A stretch of DNA of 64,000 bases from Erythrophleum ivorense (lineage: Eukaryota > Streptophyta > Magnoliopsida > Fabales > Fabaceae), in contig JAIUCV010000401.1 of assembly GCA_026724425.1 (NCBI GenBank), positions 62,001-126,000 on the forward strand. The letters are read 5' to 3'. The position numbers were made by a program, and so were the translations under genes. The notes below the pieces were generated by a model. The model searched no databases. It was not told the origin of the DNA and saw only the letters and a list, made by a program, of their open reading frames with translations. This document shows, in pieces, positions 12,380 through 24,419 of this stretch. Positions within the stretch are counted from its first letter, which is position 1, and every line of letters begins with the position of its first letter.

Positions 12380-14442
12380 GAGTCTAAATGGAGTCAAGAA
12401 TTATAGATTAAAGGAGAGAAGGGAGCCAAGATCATGAATTCTTGTAGTTGCTTCATTAAGTGCCTTATAAAAGCATAATGGAGCCACAGACTAAAGTAGT
12501 ATTATGTAAAGTGTGTATAATGCCAAGGCTTTTCTGATGAGTAATTCATGTCTTTTTTTGTAATGTTTAGGCCAAGACAAACAAGCCTCACATCATTGTG
12601 AGTGTGTGGCTGAGAGAGGGAGCATAATTCCAAGAGAAAAAGTGTGCTTGTGTGGCAAAGGTAGCTCTCTCTACTTTCTCTCATGCATAAATGTGTGCTT
12701 ACCTTGTCTTTGAATGTGTGTATGTGTTTTTTAAGTCATAAAAAGTGTTCTAGCATATGCTTTTGTTCCATGGTATCATGATATTGTAATATGTTCTCAA
12801 ATGATACCTAGTATATGTACTTGGGTTTGCTTGAGTGTGGTGGAGCCAAGAACCCTTAGCCATGGTGAGGATGAGCCAAGAACCCTTAAAAATGGTTGAG
12901 ACAAAGTAAAGAGTCTCCCAAGAGTGAGGTTGAGTCAAAACCTCTAAGAGCAATTAGGTGAGGCAAGTCCAAAATCCATAAGAGAATGGATGAGGTTAAT
13001 CCACTTACTTGGCAAGCCTATGTATGCTTTGTGTGACTTGTTCAAATACTAAAAATGCTTCTTGAATGATTACACATTCCACTATGCCCATGCATGCATT
13101 TTCAAAACTTGTATTGCATTCTTTATGTGTGATTGAAAGGGAGATGAGTTATTAGAATTCTTTGAATCTCATTTCCTCCTTTCCAAGGTCTTAACATGCT
13201 AGGTGGAGCAAATGAACGAGGTAATGGAAGCCATCAAGTTGGGAGATAAGAGATTGACATCAAAATGTCTAGAATTGCCTAGACTTACTCCTTTTGTAGC
13301 CATACACATGGCATATGATATAATACTATAATGGAAATGTTGTATAATCATTTGAACATGTGTATTTACTCATATATTTTATGTATGTATGAGATTTGAT
13401 GCCATATGAATGATAATGTAGTTTTTGAACCTTGGATGGCAATGTGAAGCATGTGTAATCTTGTGCATGGCATGGTGTGAGAGAGTGAGTTTTCAATTTC
13501 TATGTTTATTCACCCTTGAGACAAGTTTAGAAGGTCATTTTGGTGCATTCCCATGTGCTCAAGTGGCCATGGTTGCCTTAGAAGCAATTTTGGATCATTT
13601 GAACCCTTTTGATGACACAAAATAGACCATTTCATAACCCAATGTCAAGATCTAACCAAATGAATGAATTTGCCCATGAAATTTGGTACACACATATATA
13701 TTATCTAGATCTTTTTGGGAAGTTAAAGAATAGATTATTTGGATCTCTATGGAATTAATTATGAATTTCCAAAGTTGGCATTTTACTACTAAACTGATGC
13801 AGACACTGTTCATATGGTCAGTATCTTGGGCTATGTCATTTGAGGGACAAATGATGTCCAACATTGATAAAATTTTACAAGAATAAATAGACATGATAAG
13901 CTTTCCATGGCCACTAAAATCACCCCAATTGGACCTTTGACCAGGGAGATATGAACTTTTGAAGTTAGAGGATAGTACCAGTAACAACAGTCGACCTCTG
14001 GTACTGTTCCATCAATATCTGGTGGGTAATAGCCTCTGTTGTGGCGTGGATTAGTTTTAGCAAAAAATAGACATCTGTAGATTTCCATAATAGTAAATTA
14101 TACATAATTTTGAGTTTTTTATAATTAGTTATAATTTTTCAAAGTTTATGATAATAAGTTGAAAATTTTGGTCGAGGTTGCACCTAGTGTTTTTATGTAT
14201 TCCATCCATTTGCACGAATTCTAGGCCACTTCTTGAGATATTTTTAAGTTGTATTTTTGTATTTAAATATGAAAATAGGATGGATGAGTCCATATGGCCC
14301 ACGAGACACTGAATGCAAATTTTACCCATGATGTAACGTAATTTTATGAATATTTTTAATGATTTTCCTTGACAAACTTGTATGATCTAAAGAAGGGAAC
14401 TTAGAAATGAGGTAAGATGAGCTTAGTAAATATAGTGTTACA
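12380..14442 (+). mobile_element. A3: family A LTR, 3' segment
   Basis: This continues A3 from 'gagtctaaatggagtcaag' and ends TATAGTGTTACA at 14442. It contains the 30-bp repeat block (about 12835-13000) and the distal A LTR blocks in the usual order. Minus-strand B1 gag follows directly, so A3 as a whole is a solo LTR inserted at the gag C-terminus of B1. Confidence 0.87.
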
Positions 14443-14447
14443 GGTCT

Positions 14448-15362
14448 CCTACCCTAAAAGCCATTACCACTACCAGCTCCCTTCTTACTTCCACCCCTAA
14501 AGGGCTCTATGCCCCGATCACGCTTACCCTCCATGGTCTTCTTCCTTTTGTCCTCACTCTCAATCTTGGCCCTCTGTGTCACCCTACACTTCTCCACCAA
14601 TTCATTAAAATTACAGATCAGTAGGGACACAATCTTGTCCTTTAACTTCTATTTTAGGCCTTTTTCAAACTTGTCAACCTTCTATGGCTCATCATCAAAT
14701 CGTCTTAGGTAAGAGGAGAAACAGGACAATTAGATGAATTTGGCTACATACTAATCCACACTCATATCCCCTTGTTCAAGGGAGTTAAACTTGGTTGCCT
14801 TGTCAACCCTCATGAAGGTGGGAAATACTTGCCTTCAAAGGTGGTTTGGAAACTTTCCCAAAGTCAAGGGTATCCCCCTTGAAATCAACAATCTAGAGGT
14901 ACTCTGCCACCAATGTTCAGCCTCATCCTTTCACTTGTAGATGGCCTACTTTGCCTTTTGTTCCGTAATGCATATCATAACTTCAAAAAATTTCTCTAGT
15001 TGCATTAGCCACCTCTTTGCCTTCTTAATGTCCTACTCCCTCATGCACGATGGAGGATCAACCTTTCTAAACTTGGTTAACATAATAGAGAGGTTATCAT
15101 TCTTCCCTTGGTGTCCTACACCAAGGTTTTAACTAGCACCAACATGGTTCTCCACTAGCACCTCCTAATTTTGCTTGTTTATGGTCTTATGTAACTGTTG
15201 TAGCACTTGAATAGTGGCTACATGAGCCTTGGCTTGCTCTTGAAGCTGGTCAATCATTACCTTAAATGTAGCTTCATTGGCCTTAGCTTATTTTCTCATA
15301 CAGTTGGCCATTGCAGTCATGGCTTCTTGCACTTCTCTTAGCATCAAGTAGTTTCTCTGCAT
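14448..15362 (-). pseudogene. B1 gag (degenerate)
   Basis: The minus-strand reading from a candidate ATG at 15362-15360 gives MQRNYLMLREVQEAMTAM, followed by a coiled-coil-like stretch (LQEQAKAHVATIQVLQQLH). The typical chromovirus capsid region comes next, with words such as FRKVDPP, MQLEKFFEV, EAEHWW and SVD-stop-YV. The end is basic (KRDRGIEPFRGGSKKG). The role in a live element would be the virus-like particle protein. Several Gln and Trp codons are stops. Its zinc-knuckle end lies at 7020-7217 beyond A3. The PBS and 5' LTR lie immediately upstream (15574-15588), which fixes the orientation of family B. Confidence 0.85.
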
Positions 15363-15573
15363 GCAGCCATATTACTCTGTAATGTCACAAGCATAACTAG
15401 AAGCATCCCTATAGTCCACAGGCAATCCAAACACAATTCCATACACAACAAGTATATACAAGTATAAAAGTCATCATTAAATCATAATGTTCCTATTCCT
15501 AACATGCATGCATCATGATTGCCAAGTTTTCTAACCATAAGGTTCCAAATCTAACACAATTTCCTGAACCATT
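15363..15573 (-). other. B1 leader between PBS and gag
   Basis: This is untranslated sequence between the B1 primer-binding site and the gag start on the minus strand. No open frame or recognisable motif was seen. Confidence 0.5.
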
Positions 15574-15585
15574 ACTCTAATACCA
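15574..15585 (-). promoter_or_regulatory. B1 primer-binding site
   Basis: On the minus strand this reads TGGTATTAGAGT, two changes from TGGTATCAGAGC, the complement of the plant initiator tRNA-Met 3' end used by many Ty3/gypsy and Copia elements. It lies two bases from the LTR end (...GGGTTGTTACA). Its position shows that family B LTRs run TGTAACACC to GTCGTCACA. Confidence 0.85.
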
Positions 15586-15587
15586 AA

Positions 15588-16238
15588 TGTAACAACCCTA
15601 ATTCTTAATTACTATGATTAGGCTTAATAGCATGATTAGTAATCACAAATCAAGGTCTAAAGTCATTATAATTAATTAAAATATGAGAAAGTGGAAAAAT
15701 TTAAACCTTCATATCATTAGGGTCATTAGTTGACAACCACAATTAATCAAATCCACAAGTGATTATAATCATCATTTAAGACCTTTGATTCATCTTGCTA
15801 CTATTTTCAACACACAAAAACCTCTTATAAATATTTCCAAGTCATTGCACAACATTATCGTAATAAATCTCAAGGTCTCTAAGTCAAAAATAGGAGTTTG
15901 GAAACCTTCGCCGTGACTTGGACCTTTTCCGTCGTGGCTAAGTTGGTTGCTGGAACCTAAAAAACCAAATTTGAGGACTCCTGTTGGCACTTGGTATGCC
16001 CACGCCATAGCTTAAGTGGCTATTTAACTTGAAACTAAAATTTCGCACCTTGCGCCATGGCTTAGGTTTTTCGTGCCACAGTAAAGTACTCTCAAGTACC
16101 TATTGTTCATGTTTTCATGATTCTTGTCGCAGTGAGTTGGACCCTCACTGAGGTCAACCTATATGACATCGCAATAGGTACGCCTTCTAGAACTCTCAAC
16201 CTAATTTATTTGAATTGCACCATAGTGAAATTGCATTC
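15588..16238 (-). mobile_element. B1 5' LTR, piece 1 (PBS-proximal)
   Basis: This PBS-proximal end of the B1 5' LTR aligns with the outer ends of solo LTRs B2 and B4 on the plus strand (tgtaacaaccctaattctt compared with tgtgacgaccctaacctct). It contains a decayed form of the B-family CCGCGG array (about 15905-16190: cgccgtgac, gccatggc, gtgccacag, gtcgcagtg). It is cut at 16238 by full-length element A4, whose TSD CATTC is at 16234-16238 and 33745-33749. The LTR resumes at 33750. Confidence 0.85.
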
Positions 16239-16786
16239 TATAATGTCCAGTTTTCGTTAAACGATGGAAATGGACGCGTTTTCAAAGCATGTCCCTTGAA
16301 ATAAATTAGTTAAGGTCTCAAAAAAATTGAGTGACATTGTAGGCTCCTAAAAATGAGAATTCTAGGCTCAGATAGAAAGAAAAATAGAGCTAGAATGAAG
16401 AAATAATTTCTTACGAAAAACGTACGAAATGTAATAACATTTTTGTAATTTAAAGCAATTTTTGGAATTCACATAGGAGGGCTTTTTAAACAAAAGTTCT
16501 GAGTTCCTTGGGGTTTTCAAAGGCCCTAAAAACCATGGAAAGCCTCGGGACAGTTAAAACTCTCCGATGGACGTTTTCCAATGTCGATCTACCCAAACTT
16601 TAACGAATTCATTCAGGAAGATTTTATCTCCGATTTGAGTGATTTCAAAGGCATTTTACTAAACTGGAAGCCTAAATTTCATAATGGAAAAGACGGTTCT
16701 AAAAAAGGAGCTAAAACGAATTAGAAATGAAAGTGCCAAAAATGAAGGGTAAAACGAGAATTTTTGAAAAAGCCATTTTCTTCCAC

Positions 16787-16802
16787 CTATATATATATAT
16801 AG
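16787..16802 (+). promoter_or_regulatory. A4 5' LTR TATA box
   Basis: A run of alternating TA (ctatatatatatatag) is followed by a C/T-rich segment. The equivalent position in the A4 3' LTR and both A6 LTRs also has TATATA, so this is the likely core promoter, with transcription starting some 30 bp downstream. Confidence 0.7.
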
Positions 16803-18465
16803 GGTGCCCTACTCTCCCATTCACTTAGCCTCATATTTTTCTTCCCCAAACCAGAGAAGAAACCCTAGGAGAGTGGCGCACTAAGGGAAGAAGGATAAGA
16901 GAAATCAAGGCTTGAAGGTAAGGAATTTTGGAAGTTTTTATGCTTTCTTCCTTCCAAACCTCTTCTCCTCCATTCTCCTTTGTTTTCTTTGATTATAATG
17001 AAGTTTATAAATCTGTTTTAAGGGAGGAATTAGAGGGAAAATTCAGATTTGAAGAGAAGAGCCCTAATAAGACAAGATTCAAGTGAGAAAATAAGGAAAA
17101 ACAAGGTAATTTCTTCTTCCATGGTTGCTACCCCTTGCTTCTCTTCTCTACCCAATTTGCCCCACTTAAGAAGTCTTAGGAGGGCTTGATTTTTAGGCAG
17201 AACCAAGGGTGATTCTTAGGGAAAAGGATATGGAGATTAAGAATATGCCAAGAGAATTAACAAATAACCATGAAATTTCAAGATGCAAAATCCAGGGTTT
17301 CAAGTGTTCCTTACAAAGTATGATTTTATGCAATGATTCCTAGACTTAAATAAGTGTTTGAATGAGCACCTAAGATCCCTAGAAGTCTCCCTATGTGCTT
17401 CCTCCATCAAGAAAACAAAGCAAAGTCTATGAAACCTAAAATCCTTTATAGCCTCAACCTAAAGGGGTTTGTGTACCTAGGGAGAGTTTTAAATTTTTAT
17501 AAGCTCATTTTTTAGTCATATATGATGAATGAATATGAGGGGAAGCATTAGGAAAAATTTAGAAAGCTTAGAGAATGAGTTAGTGCTTTATGTTCCATAG
17601 TATGACCTAAAGAAGCAACATGTAGTTAGACTTTTTATTTTAATTGTGTGATGACTCCCAGAGGCTTAAAAGGAGTCAAGAATCATATTTGAAAGGAAAG
17701 AATGGAGCCAAGAATTTATTTGATGGGTATTGCTTCATTAGTTACATTTTTGGAACCATAAAGGGGTTTATAGGTTAAGCTAGTGTGTTAGGAAGTTGTG
17801 TGGCCTTATAATTAATTCCATGAACCTAATTAGCTTCCATAAATTGTGTTTAGGCCAAGAGAAATCATTCTCACAACTTTGTGTGTGTGAGGCCGAGGAA
17901 GAGAGAGGAAATCCAAGAGAAAAAGTGTGTGGTTGCATCCAAGGTAGCTTTCTGCACCTTCTCTCATGCATAATTGCTTCTTTACTTGTCTTTGAATGTG
18001 TGTATGTGTATTTCAAACCATGAAAAATGTTCTAGCATGAGCTCTTACTCCATGGTACCATGATGATGTATTATGTTTCTAAATGATGGTGAGATGAAAA
18101 ACCTTTAGCCATGGTAAGAATGAGCCAAGAACGCTTAAGATTAGTTAAGACAAAGTAAAGAGTCTCTCAAAAGTGAAGTTGACACCCAAGAGCAAGGTTG
18201 AGTCTAAGAACCTCTTAAAAAATGAATGAGGCAAGTCCAAAATCTACAAGTAAATGGGTAAGGCCAATCCACTTGCTTGGCAAGCCTTTGTATGCTATGT
18301 ATGACTTGTTCAAATGTTGAAAATGCTTCTTGAATGTTTACATATAACAATATGCCATGCATACATTTGTAAGACTTTTTTCACATCTTTTATGTATGAT
18401 TCAATTGGAGATGAGCTATTAGGATTCTTTGAATCTCATTCCTTCCTCTCTAATGTTCTAACATG

Positions 18466-21138
18466 TGATAAGTATGATTTTTATACATTTTAATCATTTT
18501 ACTTAAACATTTTAGTATCCAAATATGGCTTTAAGGGTCTAATTAGATGAAATTTGAATTTAGTAGCCATTTTCTATATTTGAGGAATTAAGTTACAAAT
18601 TATTGGATTTTAATGCATAAATTTATCTTAAATAATTTTGTGAAAATTCTTATTTGATTTTTCCCACTCTTTTGTGCATAATTTCAATGGACAATTGAAG
18701 CTTGAATGAGAATTTGATTTAAAGAAGAAAGAGGAGTGAGGAAGGAAGAAGTAGGCTCGAGTTTAAAGGAAAAAAAACACATTCATTTGCATTTCCATGA
18801 AGCCACGGGTTTACACTCAAGAAGGCTACCACATGCATGTCTCTCATCCACCACGCACAATATATTTCATTGCACAGCTCCATTCCACATCCAGCATATC
18901 ATTCACGTGGAATCAGCCACAAAAACACACATGAAAAGAAGCTCTAGAACAATGCAGCAACTACAAGGCTCAAGATCTACGTGCATGTGAATAATACAAC
19001 AGTAAAGAAGCCAAGCAGAATGCATAAAACGAGCTAAGAGTTTCAGCTGGAATGAGCTGCACGAGGAAGCTCCAGAACGTGAAAAGCTTGCATGAAGAGA
19101 AGGCTAATGTGTTTGCTTCTGGTTGAGGAGGAGAATAACACGAGCTAAACGAGAGGGATGAGGTGCAACTGAAGAAGCTGCTGAACTACATGAGGAAGCT
19201 CAATGCTGTGCAGAATGAAAGAAGCAACGTGGCTGGAGCAGAAGGAAGGAGAAAGAGGCAGCTTGTGTGAAGAGAAACTGTATGAAAAATACGTGGAGCT
19301 GAATGAGCTTTAAAGATACGAGAAGGAAGCCGCATGGGACGTAAAAAGCAAAGTAAAGAAGCAGCTGTAACATGCAGAAGCATCATGTGGTATTAAGAGA
19401 ACAAACATGTCCAAGAAGCCTCTGTTTTTGAGTTTACGAACAGAGCAAGATGCTGGAAGATGTTGAAGCTGAAGACGCTAACGCTGGAAGCTCCAGAACA
19501 TGCAGAAACACGAGCTGAACAACGCTGGACTGGGTTGACGCTGGAGACGCAGAAGAAGTAACACTGAGCTGAGCAGTTTTTACGTAGAAAATAGAACATG
19601 CAACAAAAGCTTCGAGTTGGCTGAATCAAAATGTGAAGAAGGAGGCTTCAAGGAACTGCAGAGCTGAGAAGTTGATTCATATATGTTTCTTCGTACTGGA
19701 CTTCAGCAAGGACGCCGAGAAAAAGCTATCCATTCTCTCGAATAAATCCTTGCAGTGAGAAAACTGGAAGAAGACGTGGGAAGCTTGCATGAATCTTAAT
19801 ATTATATTTAATATGGAATGAAGTGGGGCTGACGTTAAGAAAAAAACACGAGAAAATTAAGAGGCTTTGGCACGTGATTTCTTAATAGATGGAGGCTTCA
19901 TTATATCACGTTTCTTTCATTCATTCACGCCTCTGATCCACTCTCAGAATCCAGCACAGCCACGCCTCTGAATTATCACTAGAGTTTGCTCCATACACGC
20001 CTCAAACTCTCAGCCAATCCTTGCCTATATATAGAACCATTCACTTGTTCAAAAGGTGGTAGCTTTGCAATGAAGAGAACAAGAATTCTGGACGTGCTTT
20101 TGAACGAGGAAGAGGAGCAGAAAAGGGTGGTTTGCAACGAAGAAGAGAAGAGCTAGGGAGAACGTCCAGGGAGCAGTTTTTCTTCGTGATTTATCCATGG
20201 CTAATCCCATCAACTCTTCTTCTTCAATAAAAATCTCCATGGAAGCTTGAATTAACCATGGTGGCTAGCTGAAAATTGGAAGCTTCTAGATGAAGATTTG
20301 AGCTCTATTCTTTCCTACAAAATTGGATAATTATTCCTTACTATGTCTTTTAATTTCCAGGATTAAATCTTTGATTAATTTGACTAGGTTTAGTTAATTG
20401 ATTTAGGAATTTAGTTGCTGAAATTTTATTAATTTGTTTTATGAATTGAATTTGATTTTGGAATTTTGATTTTGATCATCATATGCTTATAGAAATTCCA
20501 AAATTAATGTGATGTGCAAATTTACTTTCAAATTCCTCTTGATTTTGAGTTAATTGATACAATGGTTATTGGAGTAATTAACTAGAATTTGTGTGCAATT
20601 AAAGGTTTGAGGAATTAATTAATCTAATTGGTCAATTAGTATCTTAAGTAAATTGTGCATGTGCTTGAAATTGGTTAAAGAGTGTTCTTGTTCTTAATTC
20701 AATTAATTAGTTATTCAAGGATTCTTGTGGTTGCAAATTCCTTGTATAATTAATAAATTGAGTCTTGGATGGTTATTCAAGAATCTTTATAAGGAATACA
20801 CTAGAGAGCAAGGAATTGATTCCAATTTTGGTAAACTAAATCAAGGGCAAGGATAATTGAATTCTAGGGAGTCCAATGCAAAGCTAGCTACCATATTCTC
20901 TTAATCGTTCATCTCATTTAGTTTTAAAGTCTTTTGATTTTTGTCAAATAAATTTAGTTCAATTTAAATTCTATTACTTCAAACCCCAAATTTAGTTTCA
21001 GTAACAATACTTAGAATAACCTTTTCATAAACAAATTAAGGTATAAACTCCAAGGGAAATGACCTAGGATTGCACCATTAACTATAAAAATTTATTCCGC
21101 TTCCTAGTTTTATTTGAGATTGAACAACACAATCGTCA
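18466..21138 (+). mobile_element. Solo LTR of a Tat-like family, copy 1
   Basis: This 2673-bp block starts TGATAAGTATGATTTTTATAC and ends ACAATCGTCA. It is flanked by the perfect TSD ACATG (18461-18465, 21139-21143) inside the A4 5' LTR. Outside it, A LTR sequence continues from 'gttctaacatg' to 'ctaggtagagcaag' as in other A copies. A second copy lies at 53570-56005. It has no PBS, PPT or pol. The middle is purine-rich with many gaagct/gagctg words. Ends of the form TGATAA...TCA and the LTR length resemble Tat/Athila-branch Ty3/gypsy LTRs, but that assignment is from memory of the family style and is tentative. Confidence 0.85.
20025..20034 (+). promoter_or_regulatory. TATA box of the Tat-like LTR
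   Basis: 'cctatatatagaacc' follows a C/T-rich stretch with CCAAT (about 20014). This is a plausible Pol II promoter for the + orientation of this LTR. The second copy does not keep an obvious equivalent. Confidence 0.55.
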
Positions 21139-22583
21139 ACATGCTAGGTAGAGCAAGATAGCAAGGGAATGGAAGCTAACCACATGAGAAATGAGAGCTT
21201 GACACTAAAGTGCATGGATTTGGCTACTTTAAGGATTTATGAATGATAAGTAATGTAATCTATTATTGTATAAGACCTATGACATTTTGAACATGTATGA
21301 TTATGCATATATGTGATGCATAAATGGGAGGTTATTTCATGTGACCATTAGAATGTATATTGAGTATGAAATGGCAAATTTTGCTTCTTGGAAGTTTGAT
21401 ACATTAGTGTATAAGTGGAAGTGGAATGGCCAAATTGAGATGCATGAGGTTTGGGACCACTTGGGTAGCTCACACAAGTTATAATCATGCTTTTAGACTT
21501 GCCCAAGAGGAGCCAAACATTAAGAGAAACTATTTGGACATTTTGGTATGCTATATGAAGCATAAATTGATCAAATTGGAAACCTATACCATTTTTTATC
21601 CAAATGAGCTCTTCTTGATCTAATATTTGGTACACAATTAGATCTTATTGAGAGATTTTTGGAAAGCTTAAGAACAAAATTTTCAGAGATTTAGAGAATA
21701 TTTGGTAAATTTTCAAAGTTGAGAAAATTTTGATTTTGGTCTGATGTACTGTTCACTCATGTCTGAAAAATGATTTTTGTCACTTAGGGGCCAAATGATG
21801 TCTAATTGCCATAAAATTTTATATGAAGAAACTAGACATTCCCAGTGACTTGTGCCTACTAGAAGCACCCCATTTGGATGGTTAGAGAGGGAGATATGAA
21901 TTTTTAAAAATTCTATCTAGTATCAGGCGCTTAAACTGACCTCAGGTCCTATTTGATCAGTTTTTGAGGTCTAGACATGTCTAAACTGGTCTAGAGTTAT
22001 TTTTTCCCTCTAAGTAACATCTGTAGATTTCCATATTGGTATCATTTTCATGGATTGGATTTTTTTGGAATTAATTGGATATTTTTGAATGTTGCTGTAG
22101 AATCCTATGATAGTACCAGTAGATAGCCAGACTTTTGGAACTTTTGAATCTCAAAAGTATTCTGTATTATGCTTCATGATCTAGAAATATTTTTAGCATA
22201 GTGTAAACATGTGTAGATTTCTAGAATAGGCAAGAATGAATGATTTTGATTTTTCTAAAATTAGTTATGATTTTCCAAAATTGTGACTAAGAAAGAGAAA
22301 TTCTGGCTGAAAATACATATATGAATTTTATGCTTCCTTTTGCTTTCCACGAGTTGTTGGCCACTTTTGGTAATAGAAATAAGTTGTATCCATGTAATTG
22401 AATATGAGAATATGATATATGAGCTCACATGGTCCACGTGATACTGAATAGAATTTTCATACGCGTCGCAACGCTAAAATATTTATTATTTTTATGCTAT
22501 TTTCTTGCTTCTTCCATGAAATGCTTGATGTTAAACATAGAGATAGTATGAAATGAGCTAAGAAATTATGGTGTTACATTTAT

Positions 22584-22595
22584 TGGTATCAGAGC
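22584..22595 (+). promoter_or_regulatory. A4 primer-binding site
   Basis: TGGTATCAGAGC is an exact match to the complement of plant initiator tRNA-Met, five bases after the LTR end (GTTACA, 22578). Confidence 0.95.
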
Positions 22596-22740
22596 AAAGG
22601 TTTAGGCTCTTGATGTGGGTTGTGGCTTGTGTTTATGAGTTGCCTAGATGTATATGAGCTTATTTGTAGATGAATCGAGTGTGTTGATGATGGAAGTGTT
22701 CCCTTTTTCATGTTAAAGCTTGTTATGATATTTCAACAAG

Positions 22741-23880
22741 ATGGTGAACACTAGGAGAGGTTAGCCCTCTAGAGAGTCTCGTCCAGATGACAGAGTTGAG
22801 CCTAGTGATCTGGTAGCTGAAACCCTACAATCTATTATGGCTCACCTGTATCAGTAGCAGGTCATTCTTATGTAGTTACAGGAATGGCTTGTTGAGAGAG
22901 ACAGTCAGGGCCCTACATCTCCTCCCCCATAGCCACCTCACCACTCTGATCATCCCGAGTATCTAGGGGTAACTCACCCAAATCCACTGCCACACATACA
23001 GATGGTTGCCCCTATTCCACTAGCTCAAACGCCTCCAGCTCAGGAGCAGTCCTCTACCAGAAAAATCATCAACCAGTTCAGAAAGTTTGGGTCTCTTACC
23101 TTTGATGGTAAGATAAATTCAGAAAAAGTTGAGACCTAGATTATGTAGTTAGAGAAGATCTTCGAGGTGATGGAGTGTACGTCTAAGCATAAAGCTAAGA
23201 TGGCCATTTTTCAATTGCAAAAAGAAGCATATTACTGGTGGAAGGGCACCGAGCCTATTTTGAGGGCGAGGAACCTTCCGATTACATGGGGGGCATTCCT
23301 CTAGGTATTCCACGAAAATATTTCCCCAGTTCAATCAGGGATGAGAAGGAGTCAAAATTCATTCTCCTGAAATAGACAAAGGGAATGTCCGTGGACTAGT
23401 ATGTGGCGAAATTTGTAGAGCTCTCCTAATATTCTTCTTATTTATAGAGGCATGATAATGAACAGTGGAGAGTAGACATGTTAGACAAAGATTTGCTTTT
23501 GAAGATCAGAGATAGGGTAGTGCCACAAAGAATTAGGCACTTTAATACCTTAGTTGAGATATGCAAAGTGACGGAGGCGAACCTTAGGATGATGCAACCT
23601 TCCTTTAGTGTCAGATCATGTTTCCCTGAGCCTAAAAGACTTACAGAGGGATCACAGGCTACAGTTACTAGCAGGAGAGGTGGCAAAAGCCATTGGAGAG
23701 AAAAAGGTAAGAGACGGAGGACTCAGTCCAGCAAAGGTAGCTTCACACCTATCATATGTCCCCAGTGTGGTAAAAACCACGGAACCAAACCATGCTACGC
23801 GGGGTAGAATGTATGTTTCAGGTGTAGTAGGCTAGGACACATGGCCAAGGATTGTACCCAGGCTCCTCTACAGTTCACAC
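22741..23880 (+). pseudogene. A4 gag (degenerate)
   Basis: The ATG at 22741 matches the start of the A6 copy (MVNTRRG). Capsid-type words include FRKFGSLTFDG, LEKIFEVMECT, YYWWKGTEP and LPITWGAF. The C-terminus carries CPQCGKNHGTKPC (23758-23796) and CFRCSRLGHMAKDC (CX2CX4HX4C, about 23816-23857), intact as a zinc knuckle. Many codons that are Gln in the A6 copy are TAG here. A one-base deletion relative to A6 near 23308 moves the frame. An open stretch of 109 codons (23478-23807) covers the nucleocapsid end. In a live element this protein forms the particle and binds RNA. Protease follows in the same frame. Confidence 0.88.
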
Positions 23881-23989
23881 AGTACAGGGAGATGGCTCTT
23901 CCTTCTAGACCTTAGACCCAGGGTAGAGTCTTTGCCTTATCACAGTAGGAAGCTAGCCAGTCCTTGAGTCTGATTCAAGGTACTAATAG

Positions 23990-24330
23990 AATAAATGATT
24001 TTTTTGTAACTGCGTTATTTGATTCGGGTGCTAGCCATTCTTTCATATCATATGACTGTGCTAGGAGGTTGGGTCTGAGCATGCATACATTACCATATGA
24101 TTTGCATGTATCTACCCCTACAGGAAACTGAGCCATTACCTCCCATGCTTGTTTGAATTGTGTGATCCAGTTTAATCATTGCCTTACCACCCTTGATTTA
24201 ATTTGTACACCCCTTATTGATATTGATATGATCATTGGCATGAACTAGATGTCTGTAAATAATGCCACACTAAATTATAACCACAGATGTATTACTTTAC
24301 CTGAGTGTGGAACTATGCCTAGTATCAGGA
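23990..24330 (+). pseudogene. A4 aspartic protease
   Basis: FFVTALFDSGASHSFISYDC contains the retropepsin-type active site DSGA (Asp codon 24021-24023, retained). Downstream is IDIDMIIGMN-stop-M, where family members have Trp after the Asp/Asn, so the conserved IGMDWL word is broken by TAG. It lies between gag and RT as in all Ty3/gypsy polyproteins. It is not expected to work because stops lie on both sides. Confidence 0.85.
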
Positions 24331-24419
24331 CTGAGTTATCTGATATGACCATCTCCCAGGCTGAAAGGTCTCTAAGGCATGGTTGTCAGGGGTGCCTAGT
24401 TTTCTTTTTAGCTCAGGTT

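Larger units (their letters stand above)
16239..22578 (+). mobile_element. A4 5' LTR (contains Tat-like solo LTR)
   Basis: It starts at 'tataatgtccag', with the first dinucleotide decayed from TG to TA, and ends TTATGGTGTTACA. The start aligns with the 3' LTR (tgtaatatctaattttc at 27376) and with A6 (45363). From start to TATA box is about 550 bp, leaving roughly 3 kb for R and U5. Donor-like sites are at GAAGGTAAGG (about 16915) and CAAGGTAATT (about 17103). The 30-bp repeats are at about 18085-18265, and the roughly 180-bp duplication is near 21990-22290. Confidence 0.92.

Noticed and set aside
16787..16802. AT microsatellite without function
   Set aside because: The TATATA word is at the same LTR position in four LTRs with otherwise different lengths of repeat, so a TATA box is the better reading.
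18736..18990. 84-codon open frame in the Tat-like LTR
   Set aside because: It has no known motif and is not kept in the second copy, so it is most likely a chance frame in a purine-rich LTR.
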